From: Caballeronia megalochromosomata
GTDB taxonomy: Bacteria; Pseudomonadota; Gammaproteobacteria; Burkholderiales; Burkholderiaceae
Direction of reading: 5' to 3'
DNA length: 32,234 nt
Assembly (NCBI GenBank): GCA_001580565.1
Contig: LRBF01000029.1
Location: forward strand, 1-32,234
Shown here: one piece after another, positions 7,565-15,365 of the stretch
How the letters are laid out: every line of letters begins with the position of its first letter
Position numbering within the stretch: the stretch's first letter is position 1
Notes under the pieces: model-generated
Database searches by the model: none
The model's input: the letters and a program-made list of their open reading frames with translations, nothing else
What the model was told of the DNA's origin: nothing
Made by a program: the position numbers and the translations under genes

Positions 7565-8584
7565 ATGAATCCCGCTACCCTAAGACCGCCTTATGGCTCC
7601 GATTTCTCCGGCCTCGTCTGCGGCTTCCGATTTCATGTCGATCACCCCGGCGAGCCCATCGATGCGGAAACCGCGAGCGAATGGCTCGGCCGCGACGACA
7701 CGACCAAGGAATTCGTCTGGCTGCACTTCGATCTCGCGAACAGCGCCTGCGAGCGCTGGATGCGCACCCGACTCGGCCTGCCCGACGCGTTCTTCGAGAC
7801 GCTCAACGAAGGGTCGCACTCGACGCGCATCGAGCACCAGGAAGGCGCGCTCTTCGCAGTCATCAACGACGTGATGTTCAACTTCGAACTGACGCCCTCG
7901 GAAATCGCGACGCTCTGGGTCTACACGCATCAGAAGCTGCTCGTCACGGCACGCCTCAAGCCCTTGCGTTCGGTCGACTCGCTGCGCGAGTCGGTCAGAC
8001 GCGGCGAACTCTTCCGCTCGCCCGCCGAACTGCTCGCGCATCTGCTGCGCGATCAGGCGGAGCTGCTCGTGCATATCGTGCGCCGCACGAGCGTCGAGGT
8101 CGATGGCATCGAGGATCGTTTTCTTTCGATGCGCGGCACGGCGACCCGCACCGATCTCGGCGGCCTGCGGCGCGTGCTCGTGAGATTGCAGCGCCTGCTC
8201 GCACCCGAGCCCGGCTCCGTGTTTCGTCTGCTCGCGCGGCCGCCGCGCTGGCTCCATGCGCAGGACATTCAGGATCTGCGCGACGCGACCGAAGAGTTCT
8301 CGCTCGTGCTCAACGATCTCGCCGGACTGGTCGAGCGCATCAAACTTCTACAGGAAGAAGTCGCGACGCGCATGGACGAGCAAAGCAACCGCACGCTCTT
8401 CACGCTCACGCTCGTCACCGTGCTCGCGCTGCCGATCAATATCGTCGCGGGGTTCTTCGGCATGAACGTGGGCGGCATTCCGCTCGCGGAGAATCATCAC
8501 GGTTTCTGGCTGCTGGTCGCGATCGTCGCGACATTCACCGTGCTCGCCGGATGGTGGGCCTTCCGGCGCCGCCGCGACCTGTAG
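7565..8584 (+). CDS. CorA/ZntB-type divalent cation transporter
   Basis: A 339-aa protein of the CorA family (PF01544). The cytoplasmic alpha/beta funnel domain fills about residues 1-270 and two transmembrane helices the last 60. The signature GMN is at 299-301 at the end of TM1 (FFGMNVGG). The GMNVGGIP loop and the absence of the MPE(L/Y) loop of classical Mg channels fit the ZntB-like branch (Zn2+/proton uptake) better, though substrate is not proven. The frame is open back to 7379; ATG at 7565 gives the usual family length, ATG at 7547 is the alternative, and neither has a clear Shine-Dalgarno. The next gene, csbD, is 73 bp downstream. Confidence 0.86.
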   Translation: MNPATLRPPYGSDFSGLVCGFRFHVDHPGEPIDAETASEWLGRDDTTKEFVWLHFDLANSACERWMRTRLGLPDAFFETLNEGSHSTRIEHQEGALFAVINDVMFNFELTPSEIATLWVYTHQKLLVTARLKPLRSVDSLRESVRRGELFRSPAELLAHLLRDQAELLVHIVRRTSVEVDGIEDRFLSMRGTATRTDLGGLRRVLVRLQRLLAPEPGSVFRLLARPPRWLHAQDIQDLRDATEEFSLVLNDLAGLVERIKLLQEEVATRMDEQSNRTLFTLTLVTVLALPINIVAGFFGMNVGGIPLAENHHGFWLLVAIVATFTVLAGWWAFRRRRDL

Positions 8585-8608
8585 CGAAGCGAGCGGGCAC
8601 GTTCGATG

Positions 8609-8648
8609 CGACGTTTTTGCGATGAGGATCAGACCTCGCAAAACGTCG
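8609..8648 (+). promoter_or_regulatory. Leader hairpin touching the csbD ribosome site
   Basis: CGACGTTTTTGCGA (8609-8622) pairs with TCGCAAAACGTCG (8636-8648), 13 bp with one bulged T. The right arm ends where the csbD Shine-Dalgarno GGAGG (8648-8652) begins. It may affect csbD translation or mRNA stability, or may be an end signal for the transporter mRNA. Confidence 0.45.
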
Positions 8649-8657
8649 GAGGACATC

Positions 8658-8837
8658 ATGGATAAGAACCGCATCGAAGGCACGGCTCGCCAGATGAAAG
8701 GCATCGTCCGCGAAGCCGTCGGCAAGGCCACGGGCAACCGTGGCACCCAAATGCGCGGCACCGCCGAAAAAATGGCGGGCAAGATGCAGGCCAAGCTCGG
8801 CGCGGCAGCCGATGCCGTTCGTCGCATCAAGAAGTAA
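8658..8837 (+). CDS. CsbD-family stress protein
   Basis: A 59-aa CsbD-like protein (PF05532). It begins MDKNRIEGTARQMKG, and the family repeats of Gly-x-Ala/Val-(x)-Glu-x-x-Gly-Lys type follow (GIVREAVGKATGN, GTAEKMAGKMQ). It is small, basic and probably partly disordered. Members are general-stress proteins of unknown mechanism, often abundant in stationary phase. The ATG at 8658 has GGAGG 5 nt upstream, so the longer frame from 8622 is rejected. Its stop is only 4 bp from the convergent DUF1348 gene, with no terminator hairpin visible between. Confidence 0.9.
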   Translation: MDKNRIEGTARQMKGIVREAVGKATGNRGTQMRGTAEKMAGKMQAKLGAAADAVRRIKK

Positions 8838-8841
8838 GTTG

Positions 8842-9309
8842 TCAGAAGCCCAGGTCGCTCAGGCCCGGATGTTCGTCGGGCCGGCGGCCGAGGGGCCAGT
8901 GATATTTGCGATCCGCTTCCTTGATCGGCAGATCGTTGATCGACGCATGACGATGCGTCATCAGCCCCGCCTCGTTGAATTCCCAGTTCTCGTTGCCGTA
9001 GCTGCGATACCAGTTGTTGGCATCGTCATGCCATTCGTAGGCGAAGCGCACCGCGATGCGGTTGTCCTTGTACGCCCATAGCTCCTTGATCAGGCGATAG
9101 TCGAGTTCGCGCGCCCATTTGCGACGCAGGAACGCGACCACTTCCTCGCGCCCGTTGGCGAACTCCGCGCGATTGCGCCAGCGCGTATCCACGGTATACG
9201 CGAGCGACACGCGCGCGGGCTCGCGCGTGTTCCATCCATCTTCGGCGAGACGGACTTTCAGCTTTGCGGATTCTTCATCGAACGGCGGAAACGGCGGCTT
9301 GGATTCCAT
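8842..9309 (-). CDS. DUF1348 (NTF2-like fold) protein
   Basis: A 155-aa cytoplasmic protein of the DUF1348 family, within the NTF2/SnoaL-like superfamily. Recognisable family blocks are [14 protein letters not shown] (about 21-34), TRWRNRAEF (about 42-50), [20 protein letters not shown] (about 60-79) and [12 protein letters not shown] (about 99-110). No enzymatic activity is established for the family. It is divergently transcribed from the TetR-type gene with 100 bp between, and two palindromic boxes in that gap point to control by that regulator. Length is usual for the family. Confidence 0.88.
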   Translation of the reverse strand: MESKPPFPPFDEESAKLKVRLAEDGWNTREPARVSLAYTVDTRWRNRAEFANGREEVVAFLRRKWARELDYRLIKELWAYKDNRIAVRFAYEWHDDANNWYRSYGNENWEFNEAGLMTHRHASINDLPIKEADRKYHWPLGRRPDEHPGLSDLGF

Positions 9310-9344
9310 GTCGGGTTCCTCAATCTTGTCAGGCGATGAACGAG

Positions 9345-9362
9345 GTAGACAGGTCTGTCTAC
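9345..9362. promoter_or_regulatory. TetR-type operator, box 1
   Basis: GTAGACAGGTCTGTCTAC: 8-bp inverted arms around a 2-bp centre. It lies 36 bp upstream of the DUF1348 start codon. It shares GTAGAC-N6-GTCTAC with box 2 at 9382, 37 bp away. Confidence 0.75.
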
Positions 9363-9381
9363 TGGACGCACTCTAGCGCAG

Positions 9382-9399
9382 GTAGACGAACCTGTCTAC
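9382..9399. promoter_or_regulatory. TetR-type operator, box 2, overlapping a -10 box
   Basis: GTAGAC (9382-9387) and GTCTAC (9394-9399) are 6-bp arms around 6 bp. The right arm overlaps TACAAT (9397-9402), a likely -10 of the regulator gene, whose ATG follows only 7 bp later. Binding here would block the regulator's own promoter. Confidence 0.7.
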
Positions 9400-9409
9400 A
9401 ATCGATTGC

Positions 9410-9991
9410 ATGAATACTTCAGTTCTCCCCACCGGTGTCGCCGATCTCGCGCCGGACGCGCGCATCCTGCACACGGCACATGATCTCTTCTATCGCGACG
9501 GCATTCGCGCGACGGGCATCGATCGCGTGATCGCCGAATCGGGCGTCGCGAAGAAGACGTTCTATCGCTACTTTCCGAGCAAGGACGATCTGATCGTCGC
9601 GTTCCTGGATTTCCGTCACGACAACTGGATGGCGTGGTTCCGCGATGCGCTCGCGCGCCACGGCGGCACGCTCAACGCGCTCGTGCCCGCGCTTGCGGAA
9701 TGGTTCGGCGGCGAGAGTTATCGCGGTTGCGCGTTCATCAATTCGGTCGTCGAAGTCGGGGCGACATTACCGCAGGCTGTCGATATTTCGCGGCGTCACA
9801 AGCGCGACATGACCGCCGCGATCCGCGCGCTCATGCCGGCATCGCGCACGGCCAAGGCGGACGCGCAGGCGCTCGCCCTAGCCGTGGACGGCGCGATCGT
9901 CGCCGCGCAGTTCGCGCAATCGCCCGCGGATGCATTGAAGGCGCTTGCTCGCGTGGTGCGGGCCATCAAGCGCGGCGCGGCCGATCAATAG
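9410..9991 (+). CDS. TetR/AcrR-family repressor
   Basis: A 193-aa regulator. The N-terminal helix-turn-helix spans about residues 17-64, with the recognition region TGIDRVIAESGVAKKTFYRYF and then PSKDDLI. The C-terminal ligand-binding/dimer domain is helical. No Shine-Dalgarno precedes the ATG, and the likely -10 is 7 bp away, so the mRNA may be nearly leaderless. The two GTAGAC-N6-GTCTAC palindromes in the gap to the DUF1348 gene are the probable operators, giving autorepression and control of that gene. The inducer is unknown. Confidence 0.9.
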   Translation: MNTSVLPTGVADLAPDARILHTAHDLFYRDGIRATGIDRVIAESGVAKKTFYRYFPSKDDLIVAFLDFRHDNWMAWFRDALARHGGTLNALVPALAEWFGGESYRGCAFINSVVEVGATLPQAVDISRRHKRDMTAAIRALMPASRTAKADAQALALAVDGAIVAAQFAQSPADALKALARVVRAIKRGAADQ

Positions 9992-10002
9992 TGCAAAAGA
10001 AA

Positions 10003-10023
10003 GCACCGGCGCGAGGCCGGTGC
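10003..10023 (-). terminator. Rho-independent terminator of the MocR gene
   Basis: GCACCGGC (10003-10010) pairs with GCCGGTGC (10016-10023). On the minus strand the stem is followed by TTTCTTTTG, the U-rich tail expected for the leftward MocR gene. It also follows the convergent TetR gene but lacks T's on that side. Confidence 0.7.
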
Positions 10024-10137
10024 GAAGGGTTGAGTCGGGGATGTGACACAACCCGAGAGAAGTCAAAGAGTGCGACAGAAACGCGCTCAAGTGAAATGAA
10101 GGATTTCAATCAGCGCGACTGAACTCAGAGACAAGTT

Positions 10138-11634
10138 TCATGCGTGCGCGAGTTGCACGGGCGTCAAAACGCGTTCGATGACATCGGCGAGGCTGGCGAA
10201 GTTGGGCGCGATATCGTCGTTCGGCACGCACGCATACCCGAGCATCAGACCCCTGAGTGCGTTTTCGCGATTCATGAAGTAGTTGACCAAGGGACGCGTC
10301 ACGACACCCGCGGCCAGCGCCTCGGCCGCGACCGCGCGATCGTCGGTGGAATGGGGCAATTCGAGCACGAAATGCAGGCCGGCTTCGTCGCCGCGCACCG
10401 CGAGCGTGTCGCCGAAGCGCGTGCGAATGGCGTTGATCAGCAGTTCCCTGCGCTCGCCGTAGAGCCCGCGCATCCGCCGCACATGCGTCGTGAGATGCCC
10501 GTCGAGGATGAACTCCGTCAGCACCGCCTGCTGCATGAGCTGACCTTCCCGATACAACTCCGCCACGCCGGTCCGGAACGTCTCGACGAGCGCCTCGGGC
10601 ACCACCATATAGCCCATCCGCAAGCCGGGATACAGCATCTTGCCGAGACTGCCCACGTAAATCACCTGTCCGGCGTCGTCGAGACCCTGCAGCGATGACA
10701 GCGGCCGGCTGCCGTAGCGGAACTCGCTGTCGTAGTCGTCCTCGATGATCCACACCTTGTGCTGGCGCGCGAACTCCAGCAGCGCGCGACGCCGCGCGAG
10801 ACTCATCACCATGCCGAGCGGATATTGATGCGATGGCGTCACGAGCGCGATGCGCGGCGGCTCGGCCATGTCGCGCGCGGTCGGATTGAGGCCCTCTTCG
10901 TCGACGGGAATCGGCACGAGCGTCAGTCCGGAAGACTGCAGCACGCTGCGCACGCCCCAGTAGCACGGGTCCTCGACCCACGCGCGGTCGCCGAAATCGG
11001 CGAGCAGCCGCACGGCGAGATCGACCGACTGATGGATGCCCGTCGTGATGATGATCTGGTCCGGCTGACACTTCACCGAGCGCGCGACGCGCAAATAGTC
11101 CGACAGCGCGCGCCGCAGCGGCCGATATCCGCCGCCCGGTGCATACGTGAGCAGATCGGGGCTCGCGCGCTTCCAGAGACGCGCCTGCAGGCGGCTCCAT
11201 GTGCGCGCCGGAAATTCCGCGACGTCCGGCACGCCGGGCATGAACGCGCCCCACTGCTTCGGCGAGACGCCCGCCTGCGCGATCAGACGCTCGCCGCGGC
11301 GCGAGATCGTGTACGGGGCCTTCGTTTCCTCGGCCTGCACTTTTCTGGCGCCGCTGCCGGCACGCGGCGCGGTGTCGGCGACATAGGTGCCGCTGCCGGT
11401 CGTCGAGGTCACATAGCCTTCGGCCGTGAGCTGATCATAGACATGCAGCACCGTGTTGCGCGCGATGCCGAGATCGGTCGCGAGCGTGCGCGAACTCGGC
11501 AGCTTGGTGCCCGGCGCGAGCTGGCTCGTCAGAATGGCCTCCTGCATCCCTTCCAGCATCTGGCGGTACACCGGTTCCGCAGCCGTGCGATCGATACGCG
11601 CGCTCAGCCAGTCGGCCAGGATGATGGTATCCAT
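10138..11634 (-). CDS. MocR/GabR-type regulator (wHTH + PLP aminotransferase-like domain)
   Basis: A 498-aa regulator. The GntR-type winged helix is at about residues 20-86 (PVYRQMLEGMQEAI, LPSSRTLATDLGIARNTV). A fold-type-I aminotransferase-like domain fills the rest, from about 130. The PLP lysine is Lys332 in GSLGKML, with the partner Asp in EDDYDSEF about 30 residues before. Such regulators sense amines, amino acids or PLP and control nearby genes. The ATG at 11634 (GGGAAG 5 nt upstream) is chosen over the frame start at 11712 because the longer form would run through the operator boxes. It diverges from a Pot-type ABC importer, the obvious target. Confidence 0.9.
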   Translation of the reverse strand: MDTIILADWLSARIDRTAAEPVYRQMLEGMQEAILTSQLAPGTKLPSSRTLATDLGIARNTVLHVYDQLTAEGYVTSTTGSGTYVADTAPRAGSGARKVQAEETKAPYTISRRGERLIAQAGVSPKQWGAFMPGVPDVAEFPARTWSRLQARLWKRASPDLLTYAPGGGYRPLRRALSDYLRVARSVKCQPDQIIITTGIHQSVDLAVRLLADFGDRAWVEDPCYWGVRSVLQSSGLTLVPIPVDEEGLNPTARDMAEPPRIALVTPSHQYPLGMVMSLARRRALLEFARQHKVWIIEDDYDSEFRYGSRPLSSLQGLDDAGQVIYVGSLGKMLYPGLRMGYMVVPEALVETFRTGVAELYREGQLMQQAVLTEFILDGHLTTHVRRMRGLYGERRELLINAIRTRFGDTLAVRGDEAGLHFVLELPHSTDDRAVAAEALAAGVVTRPLVNYFMNRENALRGLMLGYACVPNDDIAPNFASLADVIERVLTPVQLAHA

Positions 11635-11651
11635 GATGTCTTCCCAGACTC

Positions 11652-11708
11652 GGAGCCACCCTTTCTGAATGTCCGAAGTGGCTCCATTTTGATTATTGAA
11701 ATGGCTCC
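11652..11708. promoter_or_regulatory. Triple GTGGCTCC box, probable MocR operator
   Basis: Two direct copies, AAGTGGCTCC (11676-11685) and AAATGGCTCC (11699-11708), are 23 bp apart, about two helical turns. One inverted copy, GGAGCCAC, is at 11652-11659. This matches the known MocR pattern of two direct repeats plus one inverted box. The set lies between the divergent regulator and transporter genes. A possible transporter promoter, TTGTAG (11712) with GTTATC (11735), lies just beyond. Confidence 0.65.
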
Positions 11709-11815
11709 CCATTGTAGAACCGTGGCGGGCTATAGTTATCGCAAGCAGTGGAAAAAATTTCCGGGCGTCGGTAGACGGTCGGCAGTATCAGGGTTTTCCG
11801 AAGGAGACACGGAAG

Positions 11816-12913
11816 ATGAAGTCCGATCAGGTGATCGTCAGCTTTCGCGGCGTGCGAAAGACCTACGACGGCGAAACACTCGTCGTCAAATCGCTCGATC
11901 TCGATATCTATCAGGGCGAATTTCTCACGCTGCTCGGACCGTCCGGCTCCGGCAAGACAACCTGCCTCATGATGCTCGCCGGTTTCGAGTTCCCCACCGG
12001 CGGCGAAATCTGGCTCGACGGCAAGCTGCTCAACAAGGTGCCGCCGCACAAGCGCGACATCGGCATGGTGTTTCAGAATTACGCGCTCTTTCCGCATTTG
12101 TCGGTGCAGCAGAACGTCGAGTATCCGCTGACGGTGCGCAAGATGTCCGCCGAGGAACGCGCGCATCGCGTGAACAACGCGCTCAAGATGGTGCGCATGG
12201 AAAGCTTCGCCAAGCGTTATCCGGCGCAGCTTTCCGGCGGCCAGCAGCAGCGCATCGCGCTGGCGCGCGCGCTCGTGTTCGAGCCCAAGCTGGTGCTGAT
12301 GGACGAACCGCTCGGCGCGCTGGACAAGCAGTTGCGCGAGCACATGCAAATCGAACTCAAGGCGCTGCACGAGAAGCTCGGCGTCACGTTCGTCTACGTC
12401 ACGCACGATCAGGGCGAGGCGCTCACGATGTCCGACCGCGTCGCGGTGTTCGACAAGGGCATCGTGCAGCAGCTCGACACGGTCGATCATCTGTATGAAT
12501 CGCCCTGCAACGAGTTCGTCGCGAACTTCATCGGCGACAGCAACCGGCTGCGCGGCACCATCGAACAGATTCAGGGCGACTTCTGCGACATCCGTCTCGC
12601 CGACGGCACGCGTCTGTCCGGTCTCAACGTCGCGAATGCGAAACCGGGCGCGCCGGCCATCGCGTGTATCCGGCCGGAACGCATGAAGCTCACGCAAGGC
12701 AATGGCCATGCGAACGGCAACATCAACGCGCTCGCGGGCGAAGCGAAAAGCCTCATCTATTTCGGCGACCACGTGCGCATGCGCTGCGGCGTGCCCGAGC
12801 AGGACGAATGCTTCGTCAAGGTGCCGCTCGGCACCCCGGCGCTCGACGGCTTCACGCCGGGTGCGCCCGTCGCGCTCGAATTCGCGCCCGAGCATTTGCG
12901 CGTGTTCGCCTGA
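11816..12913 (+). CDS. ABC transporter ATPase, PotA type
   Basis: A 365-aa ATPase that powers import of a polyamine-like or related amine substrate. Walker A GPSGSGKTT is at residues 41-49, signature LSGGQ at 139-143, Walker B LVLMDEP at 159-165, and the switch His197. The last 90 residues form a TOBE-type regulatory domain, as in PotA/CysA/UgpC importers. The ATG at 11816 follows AAGGAG at 11801-11806; the open frame back to 11696 runs through the control region and is rejected. It is the first gene of the operon ATPase, binding protein, permease, permease, driven away from the divergent MocR regulator. Confidence 0.9.
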   Translation: MKSDQVIVSFRGVRKTYDGETLVVKSLDLDIYQGEFLTLLGPSGSGKTTCLMMLAGFEFPTGGEIWLDGKLLNKVPPHKRDIGMVFQNYALFPHLSVQQNVEYPLTVRKMSAEERAHRVNNALKMVRMESFAKRYPAQLSGGQQQRIALARALVFEPKLVLMDEPLGALDKQLREHMQIELKALHEKLGVTFVYVTHDQGEALTMSDRVAVFDKGIVQQLDTVDHLYESPCNEFVANFIGDSNRLRGTIEQIQGDFCDIRLADGTRLSGLNVANAKPGAPAIACIRPERMKLTQGNGHANGNINALAGEAKSLIYFGDHVRMRCGVPEQDECFVKVPLGTPALDGFTPGAPVALEFAPEHLRVFA

Positions 12914-12986
12914 ATCCCGACGAAGCGCCTCGCTTCCGGCTCCCGTAGGTCTCACTGATAAAACCAAGCAGACAGAGGAAACCATC

Positions 12987-14021
12987 ATGAAGAAGTTCGC
13001 ACTGTGTTCCATGGCGGCTGCGCTCGCGTGCGCGTCGGCGGTATCGGGCGCGGCGGAAATCACCGTCGTCAATTTCGGCGGCGCGAACGGCGACGCCCAG
13101 AAGGTCGCGTTCAATCAGCCGTTCGAGCAATCGACCAAGAACAAGGTCACGGCCGTCGAGTACAACGGCGAGCAGGCCAAGGTCAAGGCGATGGTCGAAG
13201 CGAAGCACGTGAACTGGGACGTGGTCGAAGTCGAATCGGGCGATCTCGGCCGCGGCTGCGACGAAGGTCTCTATGAAAAGCTCGACTGGTCGAAGATCGG
13301 CAAGAAGTCGGAGCTCGTGCCGGAATCGCCGCAGACCTGCGGCGCCGGCTTCTTCGTCTGGTCGACGGCGCTCGCCTACAACGGCGACAAGCTGAAGAGC
13401 GCGCCGGCGGGCTGGGCGGACTTCTGGGACACGAAGAAATTCCCCGGCAAGCGCGGCATGCGCAAGGGCGCGCGCTACAACCTTGAATTCGCGCTGATGG
13501 CCGACGGCGTCGCGCCGAAGGACGTCTATAAGGTGCTCGGCACCAAGGCCGGCGCCGACCGCGCGTTCAAGAAGCTCGACGAGCTGAAGCCGAACATTCA
13601 GTGGTGGGAAGCGGGCGCGCAGCCGCCGCAGTTCCTCGTCGCGGGGGACGTCGTAATGTCGACCGCGTATAACGGGCGCATCGATGCGGCCCGCAAGGAA
13701 GGCAAGAACCTGAAGGTCGTGTGGAACGGCAGCATCTACGACCTCGACTACTGGGCCATTCCGAAGGGCTCGCCGAACAAGGACGTCGCGCAGCAGTTCA
13801 TCGCGTATTCGGTGTCGCAGAAGCCGCAGGAAGCCTATGCGAAGAACATCGCGTACGGCCCGGTGAACAAGGCCGCCATCTCCGCGCTCGACGCAAAGAC
13901 GAAGGCCGACATGCCGAACTCGCCGGATAACGCGAAGAATGCGGTGCTGCAGGACATGGCGTTCTGGACCGATCACGGCGACGAGCTCGAGCAGCGCTTC
14001 ACCGCGTGGGCGTCGAAGTAA
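12987..14021 (+). CDS. Periplasmic solute-binding protein, PotD type
   Basis: A 344-aa extracellular solute-binding protein (SBP family 1/8, PotD-like). A Sec signal peptide covers residues 1 to about 22 (MKKFALCSMAAALACASAVSG, then AAE). The mature protein starts with the usual ITVVNFGG strand. Binding-site-like aromatics and acids occur in VVEVESGD, FFVWSTALAYN and IQWWEAGAQ. The family delivers putrescine, spermidine or related amines to the permeases. AGAGGA lies before the ATG. It sits 73 bp after the ATPase gene, and a stable hairpin follows its stop, which commonly boosts binding-protein levels. The exact ligand is unknown. Confidence 0.9.
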   Translation: MKKFALCSMAAALACASAVSGAAEITVVNFGGANGDAQKVAFNQPFEQSTKNKVTAVEYNGEQAKVKAMVEAKHVNWDVVEVESGDLGRGCDEGLYEKLDWSKIGKKSELVPESPQTCGAGFFVWSTALAYNGDKLKSAPAGWADFWDTKKFPGKRGMRKGARYNLEFALMADGVAPKDVYKVLGTKAGADRAFKKLDELKPNIQWWEAGAQPPQFLVAGDVVMSTAYNGRIDAARKEGKNLKVVWNGSIYDLDYWAIPKGSPNKDVAQQFIAYSVSQKPQEAYAKNIAYGPVNKAAISALDAKTKADMPNSPDNAKNAVLQDMAFWTDHGDELEQRFTAWASK

Positions 14022-14042
14022 AAGCGTCATAAGCAGCAAGAC

Positions 14043-14067
14043 GGTCGCGCTTGTCGAAAGCGCGACC
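14043..14067 (+). promoter_or_regulatory. Intercistronic hairpin after the binding-protein gene
   Basis: GGTCGCGCTT (14043-14052) pairs perfectly with AAGCGCGACC (14058-14067) around GTCGA. It lies between the binding-protein stop and the first permease, where such stems protect upstream mRNA or reduce read-through. No U tract follows. Confidence 0.6.
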
Positions 14068-14087
14068 GCAAAGAAGGAGACTCAAGC

Positions 14088-15359
14088 GTGAACACCATGA
14101 CGATCCCAGCGGAAGAATCGCGCGAATCGAGCGCGCGACTGAAGCGCGAACTGAAGATCGCCGATGCGAAAAAGCGCGCCATGGCGCTCATGCTCATCGC
14201 GCCGCTCGCCATCTTCCTGTTCCTCATTTTCGTCGTGCCGATCGGCGCGCTGCTCACGCGCGCGATCGAAAATCCCGAAGTGGCGAACGCGCTGCCGCAC
14301 ACGGGCGCTGCGCTCGCGAAATGGGACCGCAAGGCGCCGCCATCGGATGACGCTTATGCCGCGCTCGCGCAGGACCTCACCGCGATCTCGGAAGGCGAAT
14401 CGATGGGCGCGCTCGCGCGGCGCCTGAACACCGAAATTCCGGGCTACCGCTCGCTCGTCGCGAAAACCGCGCGCGCGATGCCGCTCAATGGCGACGACGG
14501 CAAGCCGCTGCCCGCCGCGCAGATCAAGTCGAAGTTCCTCGAAATCGACGACCGCTGGAACGACCCCGCTTACTGGCAGGCGATTGCGAAGAACGCGGGC
14601 CGCTATTCCCCGTTCTATCTCCTCGCGTCGCTGGATCACAAACAGGACGGCTTCGGGAATATCGTCCATTCGGACCCGGATCAGTCGATCTATCTCAACG
14701 TCTTCGGCCGCACTTTCGTGATCGGCGTGGGCGTGACGCTGTTCGCGCTGCTGCTCGGCTATCCCCTCGCCTACTGGATTTCGACGCTGCCCGAGCGCCG
14801 CGCGAACCTCGTGATGGTGCTCGTGCTGATTCCGTTCTGGACATCGGTGCTGGTGCGCGTCGCCGCGTGGATCGTGCTCTTGCAAAGCGAAGGGCTCGTG
14901 AACAAGGCGCTGATCGGCAGCGGGCTGATCGGCTCGCCGCTCGCGCTGCTGTTCAATCGCGTGGGCGTCTATATCTCGATGACGCACATCCTGCTGCCCT
15001 TCATGATCCTGCCGCTCTACAGCGTGATGAAATCCGTGCCGCCGACCTATCAGCGCGCGGCAGTCTCGCTCGGCAGTCATCCGTTCGCGGCGTTCTGGCG
15101 CGTCTATGTGCCGCAAACCTACCCGGGCATCGGCGCGGGCGTGCTGCTCGTCTTCATTCTCGCGATCGGTTACTACATCACGCCGGCGCTGCTCGGCGGG
15201 CCGAACGATCAGATGGTCAGCTACTACATCGCCTACTTCACCAACGTGACGATCAACTGGGGCATGGCGTGCGCGCTCGGCGCGCTGCTGCTCGCCGCGA
15301 CACTGCTGCTCTACGTGGTCTACGGACGCTTCACGCGCTCGAACGTGAGCCTGGGGTAA
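14088..15359 (+). CDS. ABC transporter permease, PotB type, with large periplasmic insertion
   Basis: A 423-aa inner-membrane permease. TM1 is at about residues 32-55. About 150 mostly hydrophilic residues then follow before the next helix (from about 207), after which the usual five TMs run to the C-terminus. The EAA-type loop is present (RAAVSLGSHPFAAFWRVYVPQTYPG, about 323-347). E. coli PotB is about 285 aa, so the extra length is the loop between TM1 and TM2. GTG start at 14088 with AAGGAGA upstream; an ATG nine bases on is the alternative. The second permease follows after 6 bp. It forms the heterodimeric channel with that partner. Confidence 0.88.
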   Translation: MNTMTIPAEESRESSARLKRELKIADAKKRAMALMLIAPLAIFLFLIFVVPIGALLTRAIENPEVANALPHTGAALAKWDRKAPPSDDAYAALAQDLTAISEGESMGALARRLNTEIPGYRSLVAKTARAMPLNGDDGKPLPAAQIKSKFLEIDDRWNDPAYWQAIAKNAGRYSPFYLLASLDHKQDGFGNIVHSDPDQSIYLNVFGRTFVIGVGVTLFALLLGYPLAYWISTLPERRANLVMVLVLIPFWTSVLVRVAAWIVLLQSEGLVNKALIGSGLIGSPLALLFNRVGVYISMTHILLPFMILPLYSVMKSVPPTYQRAAVSLGSHPFAAFWRVYVPQTYPGIGAGVLLVFILAIGYYITPALLGGPNDQMVSYYIAYFTNVTINWGMACALGALLLAATLLLYVVYGRFTRSNVSLG

Positions 15360-15365
15360 AGAAAG

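Noticed and set aside
10106..11254. Long alternative minus-strand ORF of 382 aa under the MocR gene
   Set aside because: It is a shadow frame of the MocR gene, made long by the high GC content, and shows Arg/Ala-rich non-protein character.
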